A stretch of DNA of 64,000 nt. Origin: Neospora caninum Liverpool. Its lineage: Eukaryota; Apicomplexa; Conoidasida; Eucoccidiorida; Sarcocystidae. Every line of letters begins with the position of its first letter. Position 1 is the first letter of the stretch. The stretch is from contig NC_018395.1 in the NCBI RefSeq assembly GCF_000208865.1, positions 2,697,920 to 2,761,919 on the forward strand, written 5' to 3'. Of this stretch, positions 55,201-64,000 are shown piece after piece. Position numbers and translations under genes: made by a program. The notes beneath the pieces are model-generated. The model worked only from the letters and a program-made list of their open reading frames with translations, was not told where the DNA came from and made no database searches.

Positions 55201-55508
55201 ACACGCCTGCGACAGACACTCCGACAACTGACCAGAGTCCCCTTGTGCCTAGTCTGGCTGAGAGCCTTCCAGATGAAAGCGGCAGCATTGCGACGAGTCA
55301 GGGTAACGCTGGAGAAGACGTATCCTCAGACTGTGAACACCAAAAGGGCAAGGAAGAGTCCGACGACGTCGGTTCCATCCCAAACACAGACCAGCTGCCA
55401 AACTGCTCCGAATTGGAGGGGCCACATCCCAGCGAGGCAGACGACGGCGATACTCCTCGTGAACGAAATGCGCTCCGAAATGAGGTTAACTTTGACGCAC
55501 TGGACTAG
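52271..55508 (+). CDS. DNAAF1: Dynein axonemal assembly factor 1 (LRRC50/ODA7-like)
   Basis: A cytoplasmic factor that helps preassemble axonemal dynein arms. Seven exons join in phase: 52271-52448, 52888-52936, 53235-53341, 53681-53886, 54172-54367, 54720-54837 and 55025-55508, giving 445 residues. The start ([20 protein letters not shown]) and [13 protein letters not shown] match the family's conserved N-terminus. Leucine-rich repeats follow: [53 protein letters not shown] and [25 protein letters not shown] leads into the LRRcap, [20 protein letters not shown], then [18 protein letters not shown]. That cap signature separates DNAAF1 from other LRR proteins. A charged helical segment and an acidic, probably disordered tail complete the protein. 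The tail is much shorter than in the human protein. Confidence 0.95.
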
Positions 55509-57017
55509 GGCTGTAGTCGTAATACAAAGGAGATGGAAACGAGCCATCACACAGTTCTGAAGGTCAAGCAACGGATTCAGACGTGGGGAGTACGGCCGCA
55601 GCGACGCTGCCACACATAAACACTATACGGGGCTGGCTCATCGTCGACACCCTATTGGGCCCACGGGCCAATATACTCGGTCTCACAAGACAGCAGCATC
55701 ACAGTGCCGAAGAAGATAGAAAGAGTGCGAATGGCTTATGTATGAACTGAGACGCGAAAGAGAAAGTCCTTTGCCGTGGAAAGACGCCCTCTAGAGCACC
55801 GGATTCGTAACACAGCGTTGAGTGCCGGGGCGCGTTAACACCCCATGCGTCATTAGGGCTCCTCAGTGTCTTACTTTCTCGATTGAAAAATAGTGGATGG
55901 TGTGCGCGTAGTGGATTCCCTGCCTCGGGTAAACTCTACAATTGGACCCTGGATTTGCCGCATGACTGTTCATACGTATATGAGCAGTGGATGTACATAT
56001 ACGCAAAACAATTTCGGGTTCTCGGCGCGATCCATCGCATTGGAGGCCAGCATCTATAATTCGTGTCAAAGTATACGCAATTACTTGAGTTGGTTGCGCA
56101 GAAGACGATATGGGACTTCGTATATACACACCTATATACGTCCAAGGAACCGCGCACGCGTTCCTGACAGCGTGTCTATGCACGTCTACCTATATAAACG
56201 TACGGAGTGGGCCCATCCAGATACAGAGCTGTGGTCGGGTTCGTTCACCGTGTACACTGTTTCAATCGTCGGCGGTAACCAGTACGCCGAACAGGGCTGA
56301 CATGGGGCCATGCTTCCCGGGTTTCGAGCCACGTTTCTTCCACTACTGCAAAAATAGCGAACACGACGCGGTACACCGGCAGTTCTTATTCGGAACAACA
56401 CATCATACTCCTACATAGGGATGAACGCTTCGGTGACTACATGAACTGGATAGGAACACACGACGAGCAAGCTCCCGACGGGCGTCAGAATGGGAAGGCG
56501 GAGGCGCGCGAGGGCGATGACCCCAGTTTTCCAATCGCTGACTCGCACCATACAGGTTGATACACTCGCATACAAGCGCTCTTCTCCCGTTGTTTTCAGC
56601 AGACTGCGATGCCCACATGTCCGGACGCACGAAGTTTGTTTGCCGGAAATAAGACTGTACAGAATCACTTGGAAAACGGCGATAGTCGCTGTTCGAGTAA
56701 GTGCCACCGGGAAGTGACGGCGTGCATTGTCCCAAAACTTCCCTACGCCTACGCAGGGCCCCCAGTTTCATACAATTGCCTCCCTACAATGAGGACATTT
56801 GGCAATCGTTTTCTTGTCGAGTTGCCTGGGAACCGTAAGTCAAACGGGTGGTTTCAATGAGTGAAAACCACTCCATTGCCATTCGCTAATTTTCAACTGA
56901 AGTGATCCATGAGTCGTCCGATTCCGCAGGTGTTAGAAAGAGATTGAAATCACCAGTGCCATCGCTCTGGTCTTGCGAAATCTCCCCAGTTGGAAGGGTG
57001 CTTGCGGTGGCTTCCAT
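55509..57017. other. Intergenic region between convergent DNAAF1 and PH-domain genes
   Basis: This 1.5-kb stretch contains no recognised exon, repeat or RNA gene. It should hold the 3' untranslated regions of both genes. Confidence 0.55.
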
Positions 57018-58928
57018 TCAAGACAAGAACGAATCACGACTCGGCTCGGTAAACGATTCATCGTTTGTCTCTACACTATTCACTGAATCCTTTTGATTAC
57101 TGGAGATATCTGACCAGGACAGCTGGGGCAAACACGCACAAACGTGTATATAGTCATGCAACAAGCACATGCCCCGACAACCTCTCTTGCCTGCACTTTC
57201 TCCCTCCGCTATGCCTTCCTCTAGCTGCGTTTCGCCTTTATAGCTATTGAGACTTCCCCTCGAAAACTCAGGGTGAGCGTCTGTCAAATGTACTGTCTCA
57301 TTTCGTTTCTGCCGCGAAAACGGCGACCAAAACCTAGGGAGTGGAAAATGTCGCTGCTCACAGGCAATTGAATCTAAGAAACCGGGCAAAAGATGGGAAC
57401 CATTCTGAAGCCAAGTATCAATCAAAGGCCGGGTCGATTTTCTCAACTTCTCCTTCAAATGTTCCTCGTCAAGCACCTCCAGTGACCGGATACTTTTAAG
57501 GCCCGTCGGGGCAGGGGTGCAAAAACAGGACACGTCACACAAAACTCTCCTCGACTTCACTGAAAGCGTTGAAGGCGTTGTCTCCTCACTTACAGCTATA
57601 AATGGTGGCCGGTGTGTGCGATGTTCATTGACTGTGAACTTCTTGCAGGAACTTATTTGCTTCCTTTCAGGACCATGTTCAGCCAAGAAGTCTTCTGAAC
57701 ATGCGGCATCTTGCGTTCGCTTATTTTCTTGTGACTTCGTCGTGAAGATAGTAGAAACAGATACTCGCCAGAACTTCACGAATATCCGACTTATTCCCCA
57801 CTTTCTGCCCTTTTTTCGTCTATCACCTGAGCTCGTCCTCTGCGTCGACGACGTACAATCAAACGATGGGGACAGTCTGTGGCACACAAAGTCACCGGAG
57901 GTGTTCAGAATGGTACCACGATCACCGTCACCTCCATGCGGAAGCATAGGATACGGAAGAACATTTCTGGTATTCCACACAAGGAGGAAAGCATAGAGCC
58001 AAGTGTGGAACGCTGTCTTTGTTTTGACACAGAAACAAACACTTCTTTCTAGCGTGTCGCTGCGGAGGTGAATGCCACAAAAACCGAACTCCTTCGCCCA
58101 TGTTAGCTCACATACATCAACAGAAACAATATCATTAAAATAAAATGGCATGCTATAGTTTCGGTTGCCTTTACGGTAGTAGAACACGCGATTCTCGATG
58201 TCGATGGTTATGAACCGTTTGTTCGCAACCAAGTGGCGACCAACGTACGGGATTCTGCTCGCTCGTGTTGCCAGCGCCAATGAGAAAGACAGTGAATCTG
58301 ATTTCTTCTTCAATTTCCAAATCCAACCCTGAATTAAGGGGCGATTTTCCCTCCACATGGGCAAACAGTGGAGACCGCGGAAAACCCATGACCATCGAAG
58401 CGCCAGATCACGGGCGTTGACAGGCACAACATCGTTGTCAATCACCAAATAAACGGCCTCTTTCTGTGACAGGGGAGACAGACTTTGCTTTTCGCTCCTC
58501 GACCCAAGTAGCCAAACTGTATCTTCGCTACTGTTGTTCTGAGTGCCACTCCTGTCTGCTTTGCGTTTCACACAAGGATGGATCAACCTATTGAGGACGG
58601 TGGGGCTATCTACCCTTGGGATATTTAACCGATCGCGTGTCGTTCGGGGGCCCTGGGAAATTTTCGCGTCCTCTGCTAGTCTTTGCACACTCGAATCCCG
58701 AAATCCATGCCACTCGACGTCATAATCCCCGCCATTCTGAACGGATTTCGATGAAGTAGAAAGACTTTCATGTTCCGCTCTCGACGGCAAACTAGCATAG
58801 GCACGACGAGACACACTCGTCAACTTTTCCGCGTCTAGGTTGCAGATCGTACTGTTGCCACGTTTTGAACAACTGCGAGTTGTCCCTTCCGGAGGTGGCT
58901 CGGTGTTACTGTCAGGAGACGGCGGCAT
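57018..58928 (-). CDS. PH-domain protein
   Basis: A single-exon frame of 636 residues. The ATG at 58928 is the first; the preceding codon is GTG. Residues of about 198-325 read as a pleckstrin-homology domain: LIQGWIWKLKKK at the start, RHLVANKRFITIDIENRVFYYR as the next strands, FYFNDIVSVDV, then SVCFCVKTKTAFHTWLYAF with the closing helix and its conserved Trp. Basic residues in the first loop (KLKKKSDS) would suit phosphoinositide binding. The N-terminal 190 residues and the C-terminal 310 residues are Ser/Thr-rich and show no other domain I recognise. No transmembrane segment or signal peptide is seen. The likely role is membrane recruitment through lipids or a protein partner; the exact function is unknown. 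Confidence 0.8.
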   Translation of the reverse strand: MPPSPDSNTEPPPEGTTRSCSKRGNSTICNLDAEKLTSVSRRAYASLPSRAEHESLSTSSKSVQNGGDYDVEWHGFRDSSVQRLAEDAKISQGPRTTRDRLNIPRVDSPTVLNRLIHPCVKRKADRSGTQNNSSEDTVWLLGSRSEKQSLSPLSQKEAVYLVIDNDVVPVNARDLALRWSWVFRGLHCLPMWRENRPLIQGWIWKLKKKSDSLSFSLALATRASRIPYVGRHLVANKRFITIDIENRVFYYRKGNRNYSMPFYFNDIVSVDVCELTWAKEFGFCGIHLRSDTLERSVCFCVKTKTAFHTWLYAFLLVWNTRNVLPYPMLPHGGDGDRGTILNTSGDFVCHRLSPSFDCTSSTQRTSSGDRRKKGRKWGISRIFVKFWRVSVSTIFTTKSQENKRTQDAACSEDFLAEHGPERKQISSCKKFTVNEHRTHRPPFIAVSEETTPSTLSVKSRRVLCDVSCFCTPAPTGLKSIRSLEVLDEEHLKEKLRKSTRPLIDTWLQNGSHLLPGFLDSIACEQRHFPLPRFWSPFSRQKRNETVHLTDAHPEFSRGSLNSYKGETQLEEGIAEGESAGKRGCRGMCLLHDYIHVCACLPQLSWSDISSNQKDSVNSVETNDESFTEPSRDSFLS

Positions 58929-61209
58929 CACACCAACCGGGCAACAGAAGTCGAAGGAAATTCAACGAAGCCAGAGACACACCGTTGCGGATGTCACTGC
59001 TTGGACATCCGAAGGGGTTGAAGACCGTATGAGGGAGACACAAAACACGAACGAAGCGAATTGTAGCTTCCACTGGACAAACGCTAAGACAAACGTGTGG
59101 CGAGAAAAAACATGCATTCCTCGTGAAGTAGTCAACGGTGACCAGACAGAAAGCAAAAAGGAAGGCAGGAAGAGAGAAACCCAGAAGCGAAAAAATTCCT
59201 AAGACAGCTTGTTCATGGGAAATGTGGGGTCAAAGTAGATGAGGCTTGACTCCACTTTAGGCGTTCGTGTACTCAAGACAAAAACAACAAAGCAGCTTTG
59301 CAAACCTCAAAATCGCGACCTTCTCGGGAGCACAGAGCAAGGGGTAAGGGATGGGACCTGAATTAGTCTTGAGAACCCAAGGGCACCCATGGAGTTAATT
59401 TCTGTCCTGTCTACGTTTGCGTGTCTTTTTCTCTAGCACCCCTTGTTGCTCAACCAAAATCAGCTGAAGTTTCCAGTGTGAAAATCACTGACACGCGCAG
59501 CAGTCGATATAGGAACGGGATCCGAAGAAATTGTAGCAATTCAGCCCCTCCAGCTCCAACTTGTCAAAAACACCCCGCAAAACAGCCAATTGCTTAAAAA
59601 CACATTGAAGCAGCAGATTTGACCGCATCTGTATATGAGGGGGACACAGGAGCTTATCCACCAGCGCGCGAAAGAAACTGAGTCACTAAAGCGCTCTCCT
59701 TTTGCACTCTTACTCTTTTCTGTATGTTTGGCCGCTGACATCAAGAAAAGCCGGGGTGTTTCTGCCTCGTCCCTAACACCAGTGTTTCATCTCAAGAGCA
59801 CATACATATCTCTCCACAGATTCCTAATACGATTGGAATGCAGCGTGTACAGTTGCATTCGACTCTAGCTCGGGGTTACATTTCTGCCCAGCGTCAATTT
59901 GCAAGCAAACAAAACAATGTGGGTTGCTCCATTCATCTTCCATGACCTCTGTATCTGTTCGAAGCCCCAGTTCGTCTGCTCAGCTCTAGTGGAATTCCCT
60001 CCTCGGCAACAACGCGGTTTAGAGTGGCTTTCTGAAGAGAACGGAAGTACCGTTAGGAAGGCGTAACAGGAAGCACAGAATACTAATTCCTTGCGGGGTC
60101 TAGGTGAAGTATGCGATCAGCCGTGTCTGCTGGGCGGAACCCTTCGTATACTCCAGAGCGACCCAAGAACCCTGCGGGTGGCGAAGAGGAAACTGACGTA
60201 AGTCTGAAGACAGTGGAAACCGGAGGGTCAGTCCCGGTGAAATACCCTGTTTCGTGTAGTAGTGGTAGTGACCACTAGCCTCCCAACTGCGTCTCACTGA
60301 AGATGGGACTTGCCCGCGTCCACAGTAACCCATATATTTATGGGTCGCATGCTTTTTCCCTTGCGCCGTCCGTGTGAAGGAAACAGAAGGGAAAGACTTC
60401 GCTGTCACCCTTTTCGGATATGCGCGCGCATTTCTCTAAAGGAATTGCTGCTTAGTGTTTGCAGTCAGTTGTCCGAGACATTGTCTCTACTGATGGGCTA
60501 AAGAAAAAGAATATCTGAGGCCCCTTTAACTCAAGTCAATATTCCAGTGTCAGGTTCGCTTTTGATCCCCCTACGTGCATTTTACTTGTCCGGTTTTTTC
60601 GGGATTCGATTTCTTCACCCCTCGAATTCACTGAGGGAAGTCATCCTCTCTACTATAGCATTCGGATGGATACCGCAAGCGTTTGTTGAGTTATCGTGTT
60701 TCTTGTCTCCCCTCTTATTCACCACATAGCTATGACTTCCAAACCTCAGTGTTGTGCGTTCTATGTTTGGGTACCTGGATAGAGAACCGATCGCTTCATC
60801 GAATTCGCTCACATATTTGCATCTCAACGTGCTGCTGTCGGATGTATTTTGGCTTGTTACAACGGTTAACGTCTTCACTTGTATCGTCCCTACCGTATCC
60901 CAATGTCTTTCGGAATCGAAGGGTCTCTCGCGAACACACTTGTAGTGTAGCAGTTTTCGCCCAAAACTCCCAAGTCGTCTTCGTTGAGTTTTAAGAGGTG
61001 CCCAGCAGAGGACTATTTCCGTTGTGAGAGCATGGAGGGGGATGGAGACCCTGCTTCTCTAGCTGGGGAGAATCAATTGGGAAATGCATGGAACTTCCCC
61101 TGCCATTCTTGTCCCGTACGGATAACGTTTACACAGAGCACTAGGGAAGAGGCATGTTCCCATTTATCACGAACTGCAGAACCGTGCAAAATTCACCCTG
61201 GAAAGCAAG
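58929..61209. other. Divergent intergenic region
   Basis: This 2.3-kb spacer between the start codons of the PH-domain gene and the partial right-edge gene should include both promoters. I see no supported exon or RNA gene in it. Confidence 0.55.
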
Positions 61210-64000
61210 ATGTCGTTTGGCCAAACAGGCGTTTCGCCTATGTCTTTCAGCTCCGAACAGGAGGCCGACAAATTTCCCTGTCCGTCTCCTCTCCTTTACA
61301 CTGTTCCTTGCGCCTCACCAGAAACGCGAGTGTTTCTGGATCCGGTCATATATCCGCAGCCGTCTCTCGCTTCTCCGTGCTCCCACTTCCTGCGCTGCTT
61401 TAGGTTGCACTACCCGATTGTTCGTGCCCATCTCCTTACTGCTCTCGAGTGGTCTTCCGCCGATGATCACTCGAGCCGTGTCACATGCAGGCGAGCAGAG
61501 GTTCATATGCCGAGACGACCGCTATCAAACAGACACAATGGGCGATCTCAAAATACGTTGCAGTTCACGCCAGGCCCCGATCACTGCGGACAAGAAGTGC
61601 TGCCATTCCAACAAACTGGCAACCGCGATAACTGCTCCAAAACACAGCTTGCTCATTCTTTTGAACATCGCGACCGTATTGATATTGCGCCTGTTTCGCC
61701 AAGGTCGAATAGAACAGTCGAAGATGTTCCCGAGCTTCTTCGAGAGCTTGCCGCCGCGGAACGTACTGGACAGTCTGTGCGCATTCGACGCTCCGAGGAT
61801 AGCGGTGGCGACTCTCTCTTTATTTCAGACGGAAGCGAATCGTCAGGCGTCGCGGCTCAATTAGGGAAGCCCCTCTTCTCTCAGGATGGTGTCGAAAAAC
61901 GATTCCCCAATCCAGTTGAAGCATTTGATGAGCTGGCGCTTGCTGTGCTGAAGCGGTTACGAAAACACGTGACTGAAGCTGTGCAGACCACCATAGATAC
62001 ATCCTGGAGTGCCCGCGTATCTCGGGCCACCAGAAGACGCCTCGGTAGAAAACACCAGCTTTGTCTTGCGTGCCCACAATCTTCCTCTTCGCGTCAGCGC
62101 TGCTCCCGCAAGCGAAAGCAAGAAGAAGAAGAGACCAGTGTGCGTCCACACAAGAGAAAGACAAGCGAGCAAGAGAACGTGGATGCCGCCACTTCTTCGG
62201 CGCGAAATGAAGAATCCATGGATACTGTAAAGGACAAAAGTGATGAGACGGACGCAGCTGCAGAGGACTTGGGAACGGCGTGCAGGCAGAGTAGGCGAGG
62301 ACCGTCTCCTTCTTCAGAAACAAACCTAGCGGGAGACACTCTGCGAAACCCGCAAATGAGGAAGACTGTAGCGCATGCGTCAACAGCCATTGAGGCGTCG
62401 ATCGTAACATGCCCCATGAAGCAACACATGCCTCGAAGTCAAAGTGCCGACCTTGGGATCGCCAGTGGAAGGAAGCCAACGAGATCCACAACTGACACAA
62501 CGGCCCCAGGCCTACGCACCACACGCAAGAGTGAAAGACAGCAGCCTCCTTCCGGTGACGGGGCAAAGGCCAAGAAGGAAACTGAACACACAGGAGAAGT
62601 GGGGCTTCAACATACCTCCGCTCCGCACGGGGCTTCATCTGCCGTGAAGGCAAGGGACGACATTCTGGGAACGGATTTGTTTTGCTTGTCCAGTGAAAAT
62701 GAATATCTGGCATGCTCTCCAGGTTCTCAATCAGCTCCTTCTCAGCCAACCTCTTCTGGACTTTCTTGTCCGTCCATGCCTCATTCACCTCCGCCGTCTT
62801 CCCCGTCCTCGCTCTTGCCTTCAGTGCCCCACCACCGACGGGTCTCTTTCCCTTCCTCCTGTGCGGTGCCTTCGGCGGCCGTGCCTCGCGCCTTTTCGTC
62901 TCCTGTCCCGTCTCGAAAGGGATCATCCGCCGTCGTTCCACACCCGGTGTCTTCGAGACAGGTGACGGGTGCACGCACGAGTCTCTCCTCTCTGCTGTCG
63001 TCTTCTAGGCGGCCTTTGTCGTCTGCGTGCTGCGACCTGATCGATGCGCTGAGCTGCGGCCTATGCTTGCTCTTCAACAGCAGCAGATATCCCCCCCGAC
63101 TCGTCTCAGGAAACACACAGTGGGTCAGGCGACTCTGCCTTCATCTAACGTTTCTCATGAAGCGCATGAAGCAGCTTCGCCGACAAATGTGCTATTGGCC
63201 TTTCGCGACAGAGGCGCCGTGCGCCCGTCCACAGGCGTCAGCTGGTGCTGGCCGTTCCCCGGGGTCTCAAATAGGAGAAAATCTGCTGCGGCGAAAAAGC
63301 GTGGGCAAGCGAGGAACAGCACAGAGGTCTACAGAAAAGAGCGACCCCAGACGCAAGGAGGAAAACTATTTTCCTTTCGAAGAACGACACCACCTTGAAA
63401 AAAGGGGAGTGACAAGACCAAACGACGAAAGCGGATACGAAAGAAGAGGGAAAAAGGATGAGAGCCCGGAAGGCCGACGAAGAACAGAGACGCGCCACGA
63501 ACAGCTCGACAAGGCGAGAAGGGGACTTCGATACCCAAGAGCACCACGAGTAGAAACAAATGAAGAGGCTGCATTTTCTTCCTGGTCGGCGGGGCCTTCT
63601 CACAGTTCTCAAGCGAGACTGTGGCAGAAGAAGGCGACGAGGAAAAACCGCAAAGCAGGCATCTCTCGAACTCCGAGATTGCTGGCTGTGACGGCTATTC
63701 AGCGACTGCCACGGGCACCTGAGGAGACAAACGGAGGTATAACTCAACCGTGTTCGTCTTGCCCCTCCTTATGTCCAACCTCCCCCAGAAGGGGCGGCTG
63801 TCCGTCTCCGTCGCTCTCGTCGCCTTCGTCTCTGCCTTCGTCTGCCTCTGTCGCTTCTCCGGTCTTTCCACTTCAGCTGCCCCGTACTCTCTCCAGCAAA
63901 GGACACCGTCGAGCCGTCGCAGCTGCTATGAGCCTGCCCAGTTTGAAAGTGGATCAACAGACGCAAGTTTCGTTCTCACAGTCAGCCTCCCCTGCTTCAT
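61210..64000 (+). CDS. Partial large serine-rich protein running off the window
   Basis: One frame is open without a stop from 61126 to the right edge. The first ATG, at 61210, gives 930 codons with no end in the window. Such a length by chance is unlikely at this base composition. I do not recognise the family. The first 300 residues are mixed, with a helical piece around FDELALAVLKRLRKHVTEAV. Two nuclear-localisation-like basic motifs follow (CSRKRKQEEEE near residue 298 and RPHKRKTS near 312). Residues of about 495-600 and the end of the window are rich in Ser and Pro, and residues 690-830 are rich in Arg, Lys and Glu. A splice donor is possible at AG|GTGACGG near 62960, so part of what follows could be intron. 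A nuclear disordered protein is a reasonable guess, no more. Confidence 0.6.
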   Translation, partial: MSFGQTGVSPMSFSSEQEADKFPCPSPLLYTVPCASPETRVFLDPVIYPQPSLASPCSHFLRCFRLHYPIVRAHLLTALEWSSADDHSSRVTCRRAEVHMPRRPLSNRHNGRSQNTLQFTPGPDHCGQEVLPFQQTGNRDNCSKTQLAHSFEHRDRIDIAPVSPRSNRTVEDVPELLRELAAAERTGQSVRIRRSEDSGGDSLFISDGSESSGVAAQLGKPLFSQDGVEKRFPNPVEAFDELALAVLKRLRKHVTEAVQTTIDTSWSARVSRATRRRLGRKHQLCLACPQSSSSRQRCSRKRKQEEEETSVRPHKRKTSEQENVDAATSSARNEESMDTVKDKSDETDAAAEDLGTACRQSRRGPSPSSETNLAGDTLRNPQMRKTVAHASTAIEASIVTCPMKQHMPRSQSADLGIASGRKPTRSTTDTTAPGLRTTRKSERQQPPSGDGAKAKKETEHTGEVGLQHTSAPHGASSAVKARDDILGTDLFCLSSENEYLACSPGSQSAPSQPTSSGLSCPSMPHSPPPSSPSSLLPSVPHHRRVSFPSSCAVPSAAVPRAFSSPVPSRKGSSAVVPHPVSSRQVTGARTSLSSLLSSSRRPLSSACCDLIDALSCGLCLLFNSSRYPPRLVSGNTQWVRRLCLHLTFLMKRMKQLRRQMCYWPFATEAPCARPQASAGAGRSPGSQIGENLLRRKSVGKRGTAQRSTEKSDPRRKEENYFPFEERHHLEKRGVTRPNDESGYERRGKKDESPEGRRRTETRHEQLDKARRGLRYPRAPRVETNEEAAFSSWSAGPSHSSQARLWQKKATRKNRKAGISRTPRLLAVTAIQRLPRAPEETNGGITQPCSSCPSLCPTSPRRGGCPSPSLSSPSSLPSSASVASPVFPLQLPRTLSSKGHRRAVAAAMSLPSLKVDQQTQVSFSQSASPAS

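Noticed and set aside
61820..62974. 384-codon minus-strand frame
   Set aside because: It is antisense to the 930-codon plus-strand frame, which is longer and has a proper ATG. No conserved motif is seen in it.

Overview
The window looks like nuclear DNA of a Toxoplasma-like coccidian apicomplexan (family Sarcocystidae). The grounds are intermediate GC content, short exons with clean GT-AG introns, many (TA)n tracts, frequent TGCATGC elements, long intergenic spaces, and proteins with Ser/Arg/Glu-rich insertions. I cannot name the genus or species from sequence alone.

Layout from left to right: the 3' part of an arginyl-tRNA synthetase gene (+, about 51-6000); a large proline-rich, apparently secreted protein with no recognised family (-, 9329-14053); a tRNA-Ile(AAU) (-, 15700-15773); a seven-exon gene for a probable mitochondrial protein (-, 17907-22344); an AMPK/SNF1 catalytic subunit gene (+, 24243-30709); a RING-H2 protein (-, 32683-34866, with open frame further upstream); a twelve-exon PARN-type poly(A) ribonuclease (+, 41187-49464); DNAAF1/LRRC50, an axonemal dynein assembly factor (+, 52271-55508); a PH-domain protein (-, 57018-58928); and a 930-codon open frame that runs off the right edge (+, 61210-64000).

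Exon structures were rebuilt by hand by requiring GT-AG borders, matching phases and, where possible, agreement with known families. ArgRS, PARN and DNAAF1 close in frame across every intron. The mitochondrial gene also closes in frame over seven exons. The AMPK model has one unresolved frame step between its kinase-domain exon and the next one.

The genes do not form an operon or a single pathway; they are independent housekeeping, signalling, RNA-decay and flagellar genes. The most interesting items are the secreted disordered protein, which has a TEXEL-like RRL motif after the signal peptide and a strong basic nuclear-localisation-like motif (a candidate exported effector); a flagellar dynein assembly factor in a lineage where only male gametes swim; the near-confinement of (TA)n tracts to introns; and two purine/pyrimidine-skewed minisatellites at the AMPK locus.
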